A stretch of 64,000 nt of DNA from NCBI RefSeq assembly GCF_030264295.1, contig NZ_CP127173.1, positions 4,967,501 through 5,031,500 on the forward strand. Direction: 5' to 3'. Both the position numbers and the translations under genes were made by a program. The DNA comes from Amycolatopsis nalaikhensis. GTDB taxonomy: Bacteria; Actinomycetota; Actinomycetes; Mycobacteriales; Pseudonocardiaceae. Position 1 is the first letter of the stretch. Each line of letters starts with the position of its first letter. A model generated the notes under the pieces. It did not search any database. It was not told the DNA's origin and saw only the letters and a program-made list of their open reading frames with translations. This document shows positions 53,718-61,856 of the stretch, in pieces.

Positions 53718-54148
53718 CGCCCGGCCCGATCGACATCCTGCTCGTCGAGGACGACCCCGGCGACGTGCTGATGACGCGCGAGGCGTTCGAGCACCAGAAG
53801 ATCCGCAACGCCCTGCACGTCGCGAGCGACGGCGTCGAGGCGCTCGAGTTCCTGAACCGGAAGGGCCGGTTCAGGACCGCGCCGCGGCCGGGGCTGATCC
53901 TGCTCGACCTCAACCTGCCCCGCAAGGACGGCCGCGAGGTGCTCGGCGAGATCAAGCGGGACCCGGACCTGCGGACGATCCCGGTGGTCGTGCTGACGAC
54001 GTCGGAGGCCGAGGAGGACATCGCGCGCAGCTACGACCTGCACGCCAACGCCTACGTCACCAAGCCGGTCGACTTCGAGAAGTTCGTCGAGGTGGTCCGG
54101 AAGATCGACGACTTCTGGCTCACCGTGGTGAAGCTGCCGCACCGGTAG
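53714..54148 (+). CDS. Single-domain response regulator (Rcp1-like)
   Basis: 144 residues, ATG 53714 (ATGA overlap). Receiver only: '[18 protein letters not shown]', Asp65 in '[17 protein letters not shown]', '[13 protein letters not shown]', and '[13 protein letters not shown]' with the conserved Lys-Pro. No output domain, so it relays phosphate or binds a partner, probably between the kinase and phosphatase of this operon. Confidence 0.93.
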   Translation: MTPGPIDILLVEDDPGDVLMTREAFEHQKIRNALHVASDGVEALEFLNRKGRFRTAPRPGLILLDLNLPRKDGREVLGEIKRDPDLRTIPVVVLTTSEAEEDIARSYDLHANAYVTKPVDFEKFVEVVRKIDDFWLTVVKLPHR

Positions 54149-54182
54149 CCGTCCGGCGGGGAGTGGGGCACGATAGGGGGCC

Positions 54183-54542
54183 GTGACGTCTTCCTCGCGG
54201 GATCTGCCCGCCGCCGAGCTGACGGTCTCGCTCGACTGGCGCGACGGGGCGGCGGTACTGCGCGTGGCGGGTGAGATCGACCTGCTGAGCGCGCCGGAGT
54301 TCGAAGACGTCGTCGACGCGGTGCTGGCCGACCGGCCGCGCACGCTGGTGGTCGACCTGCGCGAGGTGACGTTCTTCTGCTCGGCGGGCCTGCAGGTGCT
54401 CGCGGCGGCGCACCGCAGGCTGGCGGCCGGCGCGCTCCGGGTGGTGAGCGTCGCGGCGGTGACGTCGGGACCGCTGAAGACGACGGGGCTCGACACGTGG
54501 ATCGGCATCCACGCGACGGTCGACGAAGCGCTCCGCCCGTGA
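54183..54542 (+). CDS. STAS-domain anti-sigma-factor antagonist
   Basis: 119 residues, GTG 54183. 'LRVAGEIDLLSAPEFEDVV', 'LVVDLREVTFFCSAGLQVLA' with the regulatory Ser67. RsbV/SpoIIAA-like: binds the HATPase anti-sigma protein when dephosphorylated. Overlaps the next gene (GTGA), which encodes that class of partner. Confidence 0.9.
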   Translation: MTSSSRDLPAAELTVSLDWRDGAAVLRVAGEIDLLSAPEFEDVVDAVLADRPRTLVVDLREVTFFCSAGLQVLAAAHRRLAAGALRVVSVAAVTSGPLKTTGLDTWIGIHATVDEALRP

Positions 54543-54949
54543 CGGCCCCCGAGGAGTTCCACCGCCACGGCGTGCTCGCCGCCCCGGACACGCTCCGGGC
54601 GTTGCGCCACGACCTGACGGCGTGGGTGCGGGCAGTGGGCGTCGACGCGGCGCGGGCCCAGGACATCGTGCTGGCCAGTTACGAGGCGTTGGCGAACGTG
54701 GCCGACCACGCGTACGAGGAAGCGGGCCTGGTCGACCTGGACGCGAAGCTGCTGCCGGACCGGGTGGAGGTGGTGATCAGCGACCGCGGCCGGTGGCGGA
54801 CCCCGGCGCTCGACCCTCGTCCGGTTTCGTTGCGGGGCCGCGGATTGCTGCTGCTGCGGGCGAGCGCGGACCGGGCGGACATCGAGTCGGGCGACTCGGG
54901 CACGGTGGTGACGCTGGCCTGGGACCTGACCCCGGCGGCCCGCCCCTGA
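54539..54949 (+). CDS. HATPase_c anti-sigma factor/serine kinase (RsbW-like)
   Basis: 136 residues, GTG 54539 (GTGA overlap). GHKL ATPase boxes: 'ASYEALANVADHAYEEA' (N box), 'VVISDRGRWRTPALDP' (G1) and 'LRGRGLLLLRASADRADIES' (G2). It would phosphorylate the STAS protein and sequester a sigma factor, which is not encoded in the operon. Its 3' end faces the family B repeat. Confidence 0.9.
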   Translation: MTAPEEFHRHGVLAAPDTLRALRHDLTAWVRAVGVDAARAQDIVLASYEALANVADHAYEEAGLVDLDAKLLPDRVEVVISDRGRWRTPALDPRPVSLRGRGLLLLRASADRADIESGDSGTVVTLAWDLTPAARP

Positions 54950-54951
54950 CC

Positions 54952-55041
54952 AAAGCGCCCCAATGTGGCCTTCGGTGCGTCTGACGCACCGAAGGCCGCC
55001 TTGGGTGCGTCAGACGCAACCAAGGCCACATTGGGGCGCTT
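54952..55041. repeat. Family B inverted repeat between convergent genes
   Basis: Outer arms AAAGCGCCCCAATGTGGCCT and its complement (55022-55041) match at nearly every position; inside are inverted GTGCGTCTGACGCAC palindromes. It is an inverted-orientation copy of the element at 34897-34986. Separates the anti-sigma gene (+) from the phosphoesterase (-). Confidence 0.88.
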
Positions 55042-55047
55042 GGGGCG

Positions 55048-56670
55048 CTAGCCCTGGACCACCGCGCCGGTCTTCGGGTCGAGGACGACCTTCTTCGCCC
55101 TCGGTGACCAGAAGTCGAACATGCCCGTCAGCGAGCCCGCCCTGGTGTCGAACGACGAGTCGCCGATGCGGCCGGCGAACCAGTTGTCCTCGATGAACTT
55201 CAGCACCGAGGTCTGGTCGGTCAGCGAGTGGTCGACGTGGTTCACCTTGCTGTACGGCGAAACCACCAGCAGCGGCAGGCGCGGGCCGTAGCCGCAGCGG
55301 TCCGCGTAGCCGCCCATCGTCGTCGGCTTCGCCGTGCACACCGCCTGGTCCTGCGACGCGTCGTGCGAGCCGTTGACGATCGGCGACTTCTGGTGGTCGT
55401 ACCAGCCGTCGGAGTCGTCGTAGGCCAGGACGATCGCCGTCGACTTCCACTCCGGCGACTGCTGGATCGCGTTGATCTCGTTCACGACGAACTGCTGCTC
55501 GTCCAGCGGGTCCGAGTAACCCGCGTGGCCGTCCTGGTACTCCGGCGCCTTCAGGAAGCTCACCGCGGGCATCGAGCCGGCCTTCAGCGAGTCGTTGAAG
55601 TCGGTGATGTCGTACTGGTGGTTCGCGCGGTCGGTCTGGCCGATCGCCTGCACCGACGACGGCGCGAGGTGCTTCGGGTTCGCCGTCGACGGGTAGTACT
55701 GGAACGGCTCGTGGTGCGGGCTGTAGTCGACGACCGCGTTGCCGCCGATGTTGGTGTGTGTCTGGCCGCAGACCGCGTAGCCGTTGGCCTCGCCGGTCGG
55801 GCGGAAGCCGCCCTGGAACCAGCCCCACGTCACGTGGCGCTGGTTGAGCAGGTCGCCGATGTTGCGGCCGTGCATCGTGGCGAGGTTGTCCTTGCTCGTG
55901 TGGTTCTTGCCCGAGCAGTCGTCCCACGCCGGGTCCGGGTCGTTGATCATCGTGCCGATGCCGTTCTCGTCCGGCGACTGCACGGCGTAGGCGTCGCTGA
56001 CCGGCTCGTGCGTCACCGGGTCGACCGCCTGGACGCCGTGGGTGTTGCCCGAGATCAGGTTGATCGCGCCGGGGCTCGACGGGCCGAACACCGTGTTGAA
56101 CGAGTTGTCGCTCATCGCGTAGTGCTGCGCGTAGTTCCACATGCCGGTGACGGTGTTGCCGTCGAAGTAGTCCATCACCAGGCCGGGCTCACCGAACAGG
56201 ACCGGCTGACCGGTGCACTTGTCCGTCTCGGTCTTCTCGACGAACTTGTCCATCTTGCCGCCGTTGAACGCGGCCTGCTCGGCGCCGTAGTTGTGGTTCT
56301 GGTCGCAGGTAAGCGCTTGCTGGGGCGAGAGCCGCTTCGGGTTGTACGCGTTCGGGTTGTCGGTCAGCAGCTTCTTGTCGAGGCCGTTGACCTTCGGGGT
56401 GCCGTGCGCGGCGGTGAACGGCGTGCCGTCGGTGTTCGCCGCGTTCGGGTACGTGCCGAAGTAGTGGTCGAACGAGATGTTCTCGCCGAAGATGACCACG
56501 ACGTGCTTGATCGGCGTCGCGGTCGGGATCCAGTGGGCGGGGAACACGTTCAGGGGCTGGGCGTCCGCCGTGCCCGCCGCGGAACCGGTGGCGACGGCCA
56601 GCACGGCCACCGAGGCGAGCGCCCCGGCCCCGATCAGGCCACGCCGTCGTCGGCGGATTCTCTTGTCCAC
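55048..56670 (-). CDS. Secreted phosphoesterase (phospholipase C/acid phosphatase family)
   Basis: 540 residues, GTG 56670 with AAGGA upstream. N-terminus 'MDKRIRRRRRGLIGAGALAS' with hydrophobic core looks like an export signal. Phosphoesterase family features: 'HVVVIFGENISFDHYFGTYP' (metal-binding Glu/Asn), 'DNSFNTVFGPSSPGAINLIS', 'VLAYDDSDGWYDHQ', and 'GPRLPLLVVSPYSKVNHVDH'. Cleaves phosphomonoesters or phospholipid head groups outside the cell. Follows efeB on the same strand with a 37-bp gap. Confidence 0.9.
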   Translation of the reverse strand: MDKRIRRRRRGLIGAGALASVAVLAVATGSAAGTADAQPLNVFPAHWIPTATPIKHVVVIFGENISFDHYFGTYPNAANTDGTPFTAAHGTPKVNGLDKKLLTDNPNAYNPKRLSPQQALTCDQNHNYGAEQAAFNGGKMDKFVEKTETDKCTGQPVLFGEPGLVMDYFDGNTVTGMWNYAQHYAMSDNSFNTVFGPSSPGAINLISGNTHGVQAVDPVTHEPVSDAYAVQSPDENGIGTMINDPDPAWDDCSGKNHTSKDNLATMHGRNIGDLLNQRHVTWGWFQGGFRPTGEANGYAVCGQTHTNIGGNAVVDYSPHHEPFQYYPSTANPKHLAPSSVQAIGQTDRANHQYDITDFNDSLKAGSMPAVSFLKAPEYQDGHAGYSDPLDEQQFVVNEINAIQQSPEWKSTAIVLAYDDSDGWYDHQKSPIVNGSHDASQDQAVCTAKPTTMGGYADRCGYGPRLPLLVVSPYSKVNHVDHSLTDQTSVLKFIEDNWFAGRIGDSSFDTRAGSLTGMFDFWSPRAKKVVLDPKTGAVVQG

Positions 56671-56707
56671 AGGGGATTCCTTTCGTGGTGGTGGTGGGGT
56701 GCGACAG

Positions 56708-57907
56708 TCAGGTGAGCAGGGAGCGCCCGAAGTGGTCGTCCGGGCCGGTGACGCCCGGCAGCGCGAAGAAGTAGCCGCCGCCGAACGGGGAGATGTAGTC
56801 GGTCAGGGGTTCGCCGGCCAGCCGCGTCTGGACCGCTTCGAACTGGCGCTCGAGGTCCTGCTGGTAGCAGACGAACACCAGGCCCATGTCCAGGTTGCCG
56901 TTGCTGTCGACGCCGCGGTCGTAGTTCACCGCGCGGCGCAGCAGCCGGCTGCGGTCGGTCTCCGGCGTGCGCGGGTTGGCCTTGCGGATGTGGCTGGTCA
57001 GCGGGATCACGGTGCCGATCGGGTCGTCGGCGTAGTTCGGGACGTCGGTCTCCGCGGTGCCGTCGAGCGGGGCGCCGGTGTCGCGGCGGCGGCCGAACAT
57101 GTTCTCCTGCTCGGCCAGCGAAACCCGGTCCCAGAACTCGACGAGCATCCGGATCAGCCGGATCACCTGGTAGCTGCCGCCGGTGGTCCACGCGGGCTCG
57201 CCACCGCCGTTCGTCCACACCAGACTGTCCAGATCGGACCCGGTGGGGTTGGCCGTGCCGTCCTTGAACCCCATGAGGTTGCGCGGCGTGCCGGACGGCC
57301 GCGGCGGCGAGCTGAACCCGCTGATCTTCCACCGCGGCTGCATGCCGCCGCGGGTCGCGCGGGCGATGTCGCGCAGCGCGTGCAGCACGGTGTCGGTCGA
57401 GTTCGCCGAGAGGGTCAGGCTCACGTCGCCGTGGCACTGCGCGGGGTCCAGCGCGTCGTCCGGGAACGTCGTCATCGGCTTCAGCTTGGCGGGCTTGCGG
57501 TTCGCCAGGCCGTACCGGTCGTCGAACAGCGACGCGCCGACCCCGAGGATCACGCCGAGGTCGCCGCCCGGCACCACCGGGCCGAGCACGCCGGAGTCCG
57601 CGGGCGGGGCCGTGATGCCGAGCGCGGCGGGTGCGCCGCCACCCGTGAGGAACCGGGCCCGGTCGGTGATCGCGCGGAAGAGGTCGGTCAGCTCGGCCTT
57701 CGACTCGGCGACGACGTCGAACGACGCGACGACGGTCTGCGTCGGCGGGTTCCGCAGGATGGCGGCCTGGTTCCGGCCGTGGAACGGCACGGGCGACGTG
57801 CTGTCGGTGACGGCGGCCGACGCGCCGAGCCCGGCCCCGGCGGCGACGGTCAGCCCGGCGCCCACCGCGGCCCGGCGCAGGAACGAACGGCGCGGCAGGT
57901 CGCTCAC
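56708..57907 (-). CDS. efeB: Dyp-type haem peroxidase EfeB
   Basis: 399 residues, GTG 57907 (GTGA overlap with efeO). Twin-arginine signal '[20 protein letters not shown]'. Dyp peroxidase motifs: '[16 protein letters not shown]' with catalytic Asp, proximal-His segment '[11 protein letters not shown]', and '[20 protein letters not shown]'. EfeB works with EfeO in ferrous iron or haem-iron uptake, in the extracytoplasmic space. Complete by family length. Confidence 0.94.
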   Translation of the reverse strand: MSDLPRRSFLRRAAVGAGLTVAAGAGLGASAAVTDSTSPVPFHGRNQAAILRNPPTQTVVASFDVVAESKAELTDLFRAITDRARFLTGGGAPAALGITAPPADSGVLGPVVPGGDLGVILGVGASLFDDRYGLANRKPAKLKPMTTFPDDALDPAQCHGDVSLTLSANSTDTVLHALRDIARATRGGMQPRWKISGFSSPPRPSGTPRNLMGFKDGTANPTGSDLDSLVWTNGGGEPAWTTGGSYQVIRLIRMLVEFWDRVSLAEQENMFGRRRDTGAPLDGTAETDVPNYADDPIGTVIPLTSHIRKANPRTPETDRSRLLRRAVNYDRGVDSNGNLDMGLVFVCYQQDLERQFEAVQTRLAGEPLTDYISPFGGGYFFALPGVTGPDDHFGRSLLT

Positions 57908-59073
57908 GAGACCCTCCTCGGTTCGGCGATCGCGGCGATCGGGGCCAGCAGCTCGGTCAGCTCGCCGACGTCGGCGTTCAGCTTCTGCCGGTCCTTTCGC
58001 GACAGCTGGTCCAGCGGAGTCCAGCTGCCGTCGGCGCGGTGCGCGGAGTCCAAAGCGGACTGCGTGCGCGCCAGCCAGGTGTCCACCTTGGACAGATCCG
58101 GGTAGCGCGGGACCAGCAGCGGGCGCAGGACGTCGAGCACCGCGCGGGTGCCGTCGAGGTTGGCGCGGGCGGTGGCCAGGTTCGTGCCGCTGCCGTAGTC
58201 GGTGCGGCCGGTGAGCTCGAACTGCAGGGTGTTCTCCATGATCTCGTGCGCGCGCAGGCCGAGGTCGTTGCCGTCGACCTGGCTCTCGCCGAAGGACTGC
58301 TGGAGCGCGCGGGCGTCGGTGTCCAGCCGGTCGGCGACGGCGGCGAGCGCGCCGAGGTCCTCGCCGTGCCAGAGGCCCTGTTCGAGCCGGTGGAAGCCGG
58401 TGAAGCCGGGGTCGGCGGTGCCGCCGGGGAGACCGTCGGCGGTGCCGTTGAGCGCGCCGTCGGAGTCGCCGAACGCGTCGTAGGCGGCGCCGAGGCGTTC
58501 GTACGTCAGGTGCGCGGTCAGCCAGGCCGCCTGGCTCGCCGCTCGGTCGCCGCCGTGGACGGCGGTCTTCAGCGCGCCGGTGTTCGCGACCAGCTCGCCC
58601 AGGCCCGCGGTGACGTGCTGCTGGTAGGTCTTGAGCGGGCCGAGCAGGTCGTTGTGCGTCACCGGCGCGACCCCCGGGCCGCTCCGCTCGGCGCCGCCGC
58701 TGAGCCGCACCGTCGGCCCGACGATCGCGCCCGCGTCTTCGGGCAGGCAGCGGAACGCGTAACCGCCGTTGCCCAGGTTGACCTGCAGCGGCCGGGTGGT
58801 CGCCGGGCCGAGGCCTTCGACCTCGCCGTAGATCACGCCGGTCGCCGGGTCGATCAGGTCGACCTCGGCGGTCACCGAGCCGACGTTGTGGAGGCGGAAG
58901 GTCTGCGGCCCGGGTTTCGGGTCCGTCCAGCCGGTGCCGCACGCCGAGCGCGACACGGCGATCTCGGGGTCCTGGGCGTCGGCACTCTCGGGCCGGAACG
59001 CGACGACGGCTCCCGCCGCGGCGGCCACGACCACGGCCGCCACGATCCAGCGGGTACGCACTGACCCCGGCAC
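57904..59073 (-). CDS. efeO: EfeO, cupredoxin-M75 iron-uptake protein
   Basis: 389 residues from GTG 59073, preceded by GGGAG; ATG 59103 would add ten residues with a poorer site. Signal/anchor '[18 protein letters not shown]', an N-terminal cupredoxin-like domain (about 40-115), then the M75 imelysin-like domain with the metal motif '[14 protein letters not shown]' and '[15 protein letters not shown]'. Together with EfeB it forms the iron-uptake system; no EfeU permease gene is present in the window. Confidence 0.92.
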   Translation of the reverse strand: MPGSVRTRWIVAAVVVAAAAGAVVAFRPESADAQDPEIAVSRSACGTGWTDPKPGPQTFRLHNVGSVTAEVDLIDPATGVIYGEVEGLGPATTRPLQVNLGNGGYAFRCLPEDAGAIVGPTVRLSGGAERSGPGVAPVTHNDLLGPLKTYQQHVTAGLGELVANTGALKTAVHGGDRAASQAAWLTAHLTYERLGAAYDAFGDSDGALNGTADGLPGGTADPGFTGFHRLEQGLWHGEDLGALAAVADRLDTDARALQQSFGESQVDGNDLGLRAHEIMENTLQFELTGRTDYGSGTNLATARANLDGTRAVLDVLRPLLVPRYPDLSKVDTWLARTQSALDSAHRADGSWTPLDQLSRKDRQKLNADVGELTELLAPIAAIAEPRRVS

Positions 59074-59116
59074 GCCTGCTCTCCCGTCACTCGATCGGAC
59101 CATTCCCGGTCACGGA

Positions 59117-59130
59117 TTATGCGAGCCTAA
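59117..59130 (-). promoter_or_regulatory. Candidate iron box (DtxR/IdeR-like) of efeOB
   Basis: Minus strand TTAGGCTCGCATAA matches 11 of the 14 right-hand positions of the DtxR/IdeR consensus (TTAGGCTAACCTAA) and overlaps a CATAAT -10-like hexamer. It lies about 45 bp upstream of the efeO start. Confidence 0.45.
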
Positions 59131-59271
59131 CGCCCGCAAAACCGCATCGGATGGCGCCGGAAGGAGGGAATTCACCGGGACTTCAGCCGGGCGAACACGA
59201 AAGGGGGAGGATTCAGACGTTTACCTGTGCCAGATCTGTCTGGTTCGGAAGCTTGGTCCGAAACGTCGTGA

Positions 59272-60048
59272 TCACGGAAGGGGGACGCCGGTCTCCAGGA
59301 GCGTCTTGAGGCTGGACAGCAGCGCGGGCCAGCCCTGGCTGCACATCGCGAGGACCGTGCTGTCCGGGTCGAAGCCGTCGTGCAGCACGGTGAGCTTCAC
59401 CAGTTCGCCGTGCGGCTCCAAGGTGAACGTCACCTTCGTGCGGCTTTCCTGACGCAGTTTCGCGAGCGTTTCCTCGTCGACCCCGGAGCTTTTCGCCCAT
59501 TCGGACGTGAACGTGTGCCACGTGTAGGAGAGACGGCGGTACGGGTCCGATTCGAGAACGACCTGGCCGGGGTCGGTCGTTTTCGCGCCGTTTTCCGACC
59601 AGACCATCGGCGAGCCCTTTTTCCAGTCGGTTTCGAACGCGACACCCCAGTACTGCTTGGTGAATTCCGGTTCGGTAAGCGCTTGCCAGAGCCGTTCCGG
59701 CGTGGTGTTGATGTAGGTGGTGTAGGCGAATTCGTTCATCGGTGCGGACTCCAGTGCTCGTTTGAGGTCGGCCAGCGCGCCGGCCCGCCTGCGGTCGTAG
59801 CGGGTCATCCAGCGCTCCGCGATCGCGTTGATCGGGGCGGCGTCGAGGTAGTGCAGCTTTTCGCGGCCGCGCCAGGTCGTCGTGACCAGCCCGGCCGCCT
59901 CCAGGACGGCCAGGTGCTTGCTCACCGACTGGCGGGTCATGTCCAGGCCCGCGCACAGTTCGCGCAGGGTCTGGCCGTTGCGCTCGTTGAGCGCGTCCAG
60001 CAGCAGGCGGCGGCTGGGGTCGGCCAGTGCCTTGAACGCCTCGTCCAT
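59272..60048 (-). CDS. ArsR-type repressor fused to an AHSA1/SRPBCC domain
   Basis: 258 residues, ATG 60048 with GGAAGGG upstream. Residues 1-95 are an ArsR winged helix ('KALADPSRRLLLDALNERNG', 'MTRQSVSKHLAVLEAAGLVT'). Residues about 105-255 form an SRPBCC ligand-binding fold ('YTTYINTTPERLWQALTEPE', 'SYTWHTFTSEWAK', 'TVLHDGFD'). In many genomes these are two adjacent genes; here one chain joins sensor and DNA-binding parts. No metal-binding Cys set, so it senses a small hydrophobic ligand rather than a metal. Probably autoregulated through the repeat upstream. Confidence 0.9.
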   Translation of the reverse strand: MDEAFKALADPSRRLLLDALNERNGQTLRELCAGLDMTRQSVSKHLAVLEAAGLVTTTWRGREKLHYLDAAPINAIAERWMTRYDRRRAGALADLKRALESAPMNEFAYTTYINTTPERLWQALTEPEFTKQYWGVAFETDWKKGSPMVWSENGAKTTDPGQVVLESDPYRRLSYTWHTFTSEWAKSSGVDEETLAKLRQESRTKVTFTLEPHGELVKLTVLHDGFDPDSTVLAMCSQGWPALLSSLKTLLETGVPLP

Positions 60049-60059
60049 CGCGCCCTTCC

Positions 60060-60120
60060 GTTGACATGCAGCCGTCTGACTGCCTTTTCACGATAGGCAG
60101 CCGGACGGTTGCATGTCAAC
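60060..60120 (-). promoter_or_regulatory. Promoter and large inverted-repeat operator of the ArsR-AHSA1 gene
   Basis: 25-bp arms at 60060-60084 and 60096-60120 match at 22 positions (ends GTTGACATGCA). On the minus strand TTGACA (60119-60114), 18 bases, TATCGT (60095-60090) make a sigma-70-like promoter inside the repeat. The element also directly follows the 3' end of the next minus-strand gene and could act as its terminator. Confidence 0.65.
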
Positions 60121-60125
60121 CGGGG

Positions 60126-61010
60126 TCAGCGGAAGCGGATGACGGTGATGCCCGCGAGGACGAAGAACACGAGGATGACCAGCGTCCCGGTCTGCCCGCC
60201 GGACGAGCGCGTCACGACCTGGTCGACGGCGCCGGTCAGCCGCACTCCGCACTCGGCGACGACGGTGTGCCGCCCGGCCTCGATCCGGGTGAACTCGACC
60301 GGCGCGGTGAAGGCCCCGGTGCTGTCGGTGTAGGCGGAGCCGACTTCGGCGCCGTCGGCGGTGAGCGTGACCATCCGGCTCGGCTCGCAGCCCTTACCGG
60401 ACGCCGACAGCGTCTCGCCGGGCTGGATGCTCGGCCGGTCGAGCACCAGCTCGCCGGGCTTCGGCTCAGTGCTGGTCGTGGTGGGGGTGGAGGTGCCGGG
60501 CGTGGTCGACGTCGGCGGCGTGGTCGTGGTCGTCGGCGGGGTGGACGTGGTGGTCGGCGGGGTCGTGGTGGTGCCGGGCCGGGTCGGCCGGGTGGTCACC
60601 GGCGGGGGCGGGGTGGTGGTCACCGGCGGCGGGGGTGTGGTGGTGGGCGTGGCGGTCACGCTGAACCGGCTGCCCGCGCTGAGCGGTCCGCCGGTGCGGG
60701 CGTTGGTGCACGTGCCGGTGACCGGGTAGGTGCCGGGCTGGGCGCCCGCGGGCACGGTGGCGGCGACGGTGCCGGAGGTGTTCTGGAGGTCGGCGTTCGC
60801 CGACCACATCGGCGTCCCGTTCCAGGAAAAGGTGACCGGTCCTTTGCACGGGTAGAAATTCCAGGAAATGGTGAAGGAACTCCCGGCCTTGCCACTCGAC
60901 GGTTTCAAACCAACCGAAGATGTGTATTGTGCGTTGGCACTGTTCGCGGTGGCGATCAGCAGCAACGTTCCGGCCACGGCGCCGAAAAACAACCGAACCA
61001 CGAACCGCAT
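60126..61010 (-). CDS. Secreted, membrane-anchored Thr/Pro-rich protein
   Basis: 294 residues, ATG 61010 with GGAGGA upstream. Signal peptide 'LFFGAVAGTLLLIATANSAN'. A first Ig-like domain ('KAGSSFTISWNFYPCKGPVT'), a Thr/Pro linker (about 120-175), a second beta-domain ('VLDRPSIQPGETLSASGKGC') and a C-terminal membrane helix 'TLVILVFFVLAGITVIRF'. Surface-exposed protein; no enzymatic motif. Divergent from the gene at 61083. Confidence 0.8.
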   Translation of the reverse strand: MRFVVRLFFGAVAGTLLLIATANSANAQYTSSVGLKPSSGKAGSSFTISWNFYPCKGPVTFSWNGTPMWSANADLQNTSGTVAATVPAGAQPGTYPVTGTCTNARTGGPLSAGSRFSVTATPTTTPPPPVTTTPPPPVTTRPTRPGTTTTPPTTTSTPPTTTTTPPTSTTPGTSTPTTTSTEPKPGELVLDRPSIQPGETLSASGKGCEPSRMVTLTADGAEVGSAYTDSTGAFTAPVEFTRIEAGRHTVVAECGVRLTGAVDQVVTRSSGGQTGTLVILVFFVLAGITVIRFR

Positions 61011-61082
61011 TGGACGTCCTCCCCGGAGTGTGCTCGCTGTAGCATTCCGGACCAGTCGGATTACGCAAGTAGGGGATGCCCA

Positions 61083-61856
61083 ATGGGACGTGTCATCGCG
61101 GCGGGGGTTGCGTTGGGTTTGTGCGCGGTGCTGTTCGGCGCCCCGCCCGCCTCGGCGGAGTCCGCCTCGCTCGGCGTGCAGGTGTCGATCGACGGGCAGG
61201 CGGTCGAAGACGCCACCGTCCCGATCGACCCGGCGAGGCAGGTCGAGCTGCGCGTCGTGGCCACGAACCCCGGCACCGCGCCGGTGAAGGTCCGCAGCGT
61301 GCGGCTCTCCGGCGTCGCCCTCGCGCTGACGTTCTTCGCCTACGACACGACGGCGCCGTTCGAAGTGCCGGCCAGGGGCACGATCACCCGGACGTTCGTG
61401 CTCGACCTCGGCGACCTGGCCGGACAGGCGACGGGGCTGCTGCCGTCGTCGGTCGAGCTGCTGGACGCGCAACGCGGCACGCTGGGTGAGGCGTCGACGG
61501 TCGCCGACGTGCGCGGGTCCTTCTGGTCGGTGTACGGCGTGTTCGGCCTGGCGATGCTCGTGCTCACGGTGCTGGCCTGGCTGACGGCGTTGCTCGCGCT
61601 GGCCCGCCACCGGCTGGCGCCGAACCGCTGGCGCCGCGGCCTGCGGTTCCTGCCGGCCGGGTTCGGCACCGGGCTGGTCGCCGTGATCACGCTGTCGGTG
61701 CTGCGGCTGGTGCCGCCGGAGCCGGCGATCGAGATCCCGGTGGTGCTGGGCGCGGCGGCGATCGCGTTCCTGCTCGGCTACCTGACGCCGCACCCGGCCC
61801 CGCCGCCCGCCGACGACACGACCGTCCGGCTGTCCGCGCGGGAACTCACCCGATGA
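61083..61856 (+). CDS. Exported membrane protein upstream of the Ser/Thr kinase
   Basis: 257 residues, ATG 61083. Signal peptide 'AAGVALGLCAVLFGAPPASA', an external beta-domain ('RQVELRVVATNPGTAPVKVR'), then three hydrophobic segments (about 155-180, 198-215, 221-237). Its stop overlaps the kinase start (ATGA), which implies joint expression and possibly a sensing role for the kinase. No family recognised. Confidence 0.8.
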   Translation: MGRVIAAGVALGLCAVLFGAPPASAESASLGVQVSIDGQAVEDATVPIDPARQVELRVVATNPGTAPVKVRSVRLSGVALALTFFAYDTTAPFEVPARGTITRTFVLDLGDLAGQATGLLPSSVELLDAQRGTLGEASTVADVRGSFWSVYGVFGLAMLVLTVLAWLTALLALARHRLAPNRWRRGLRFLPAGFGTGLVAVITLSVLRLVPPEPAIEIPVVLGAAAIAFLLGYLTPHPAPPPADDTTVRLSARELTR

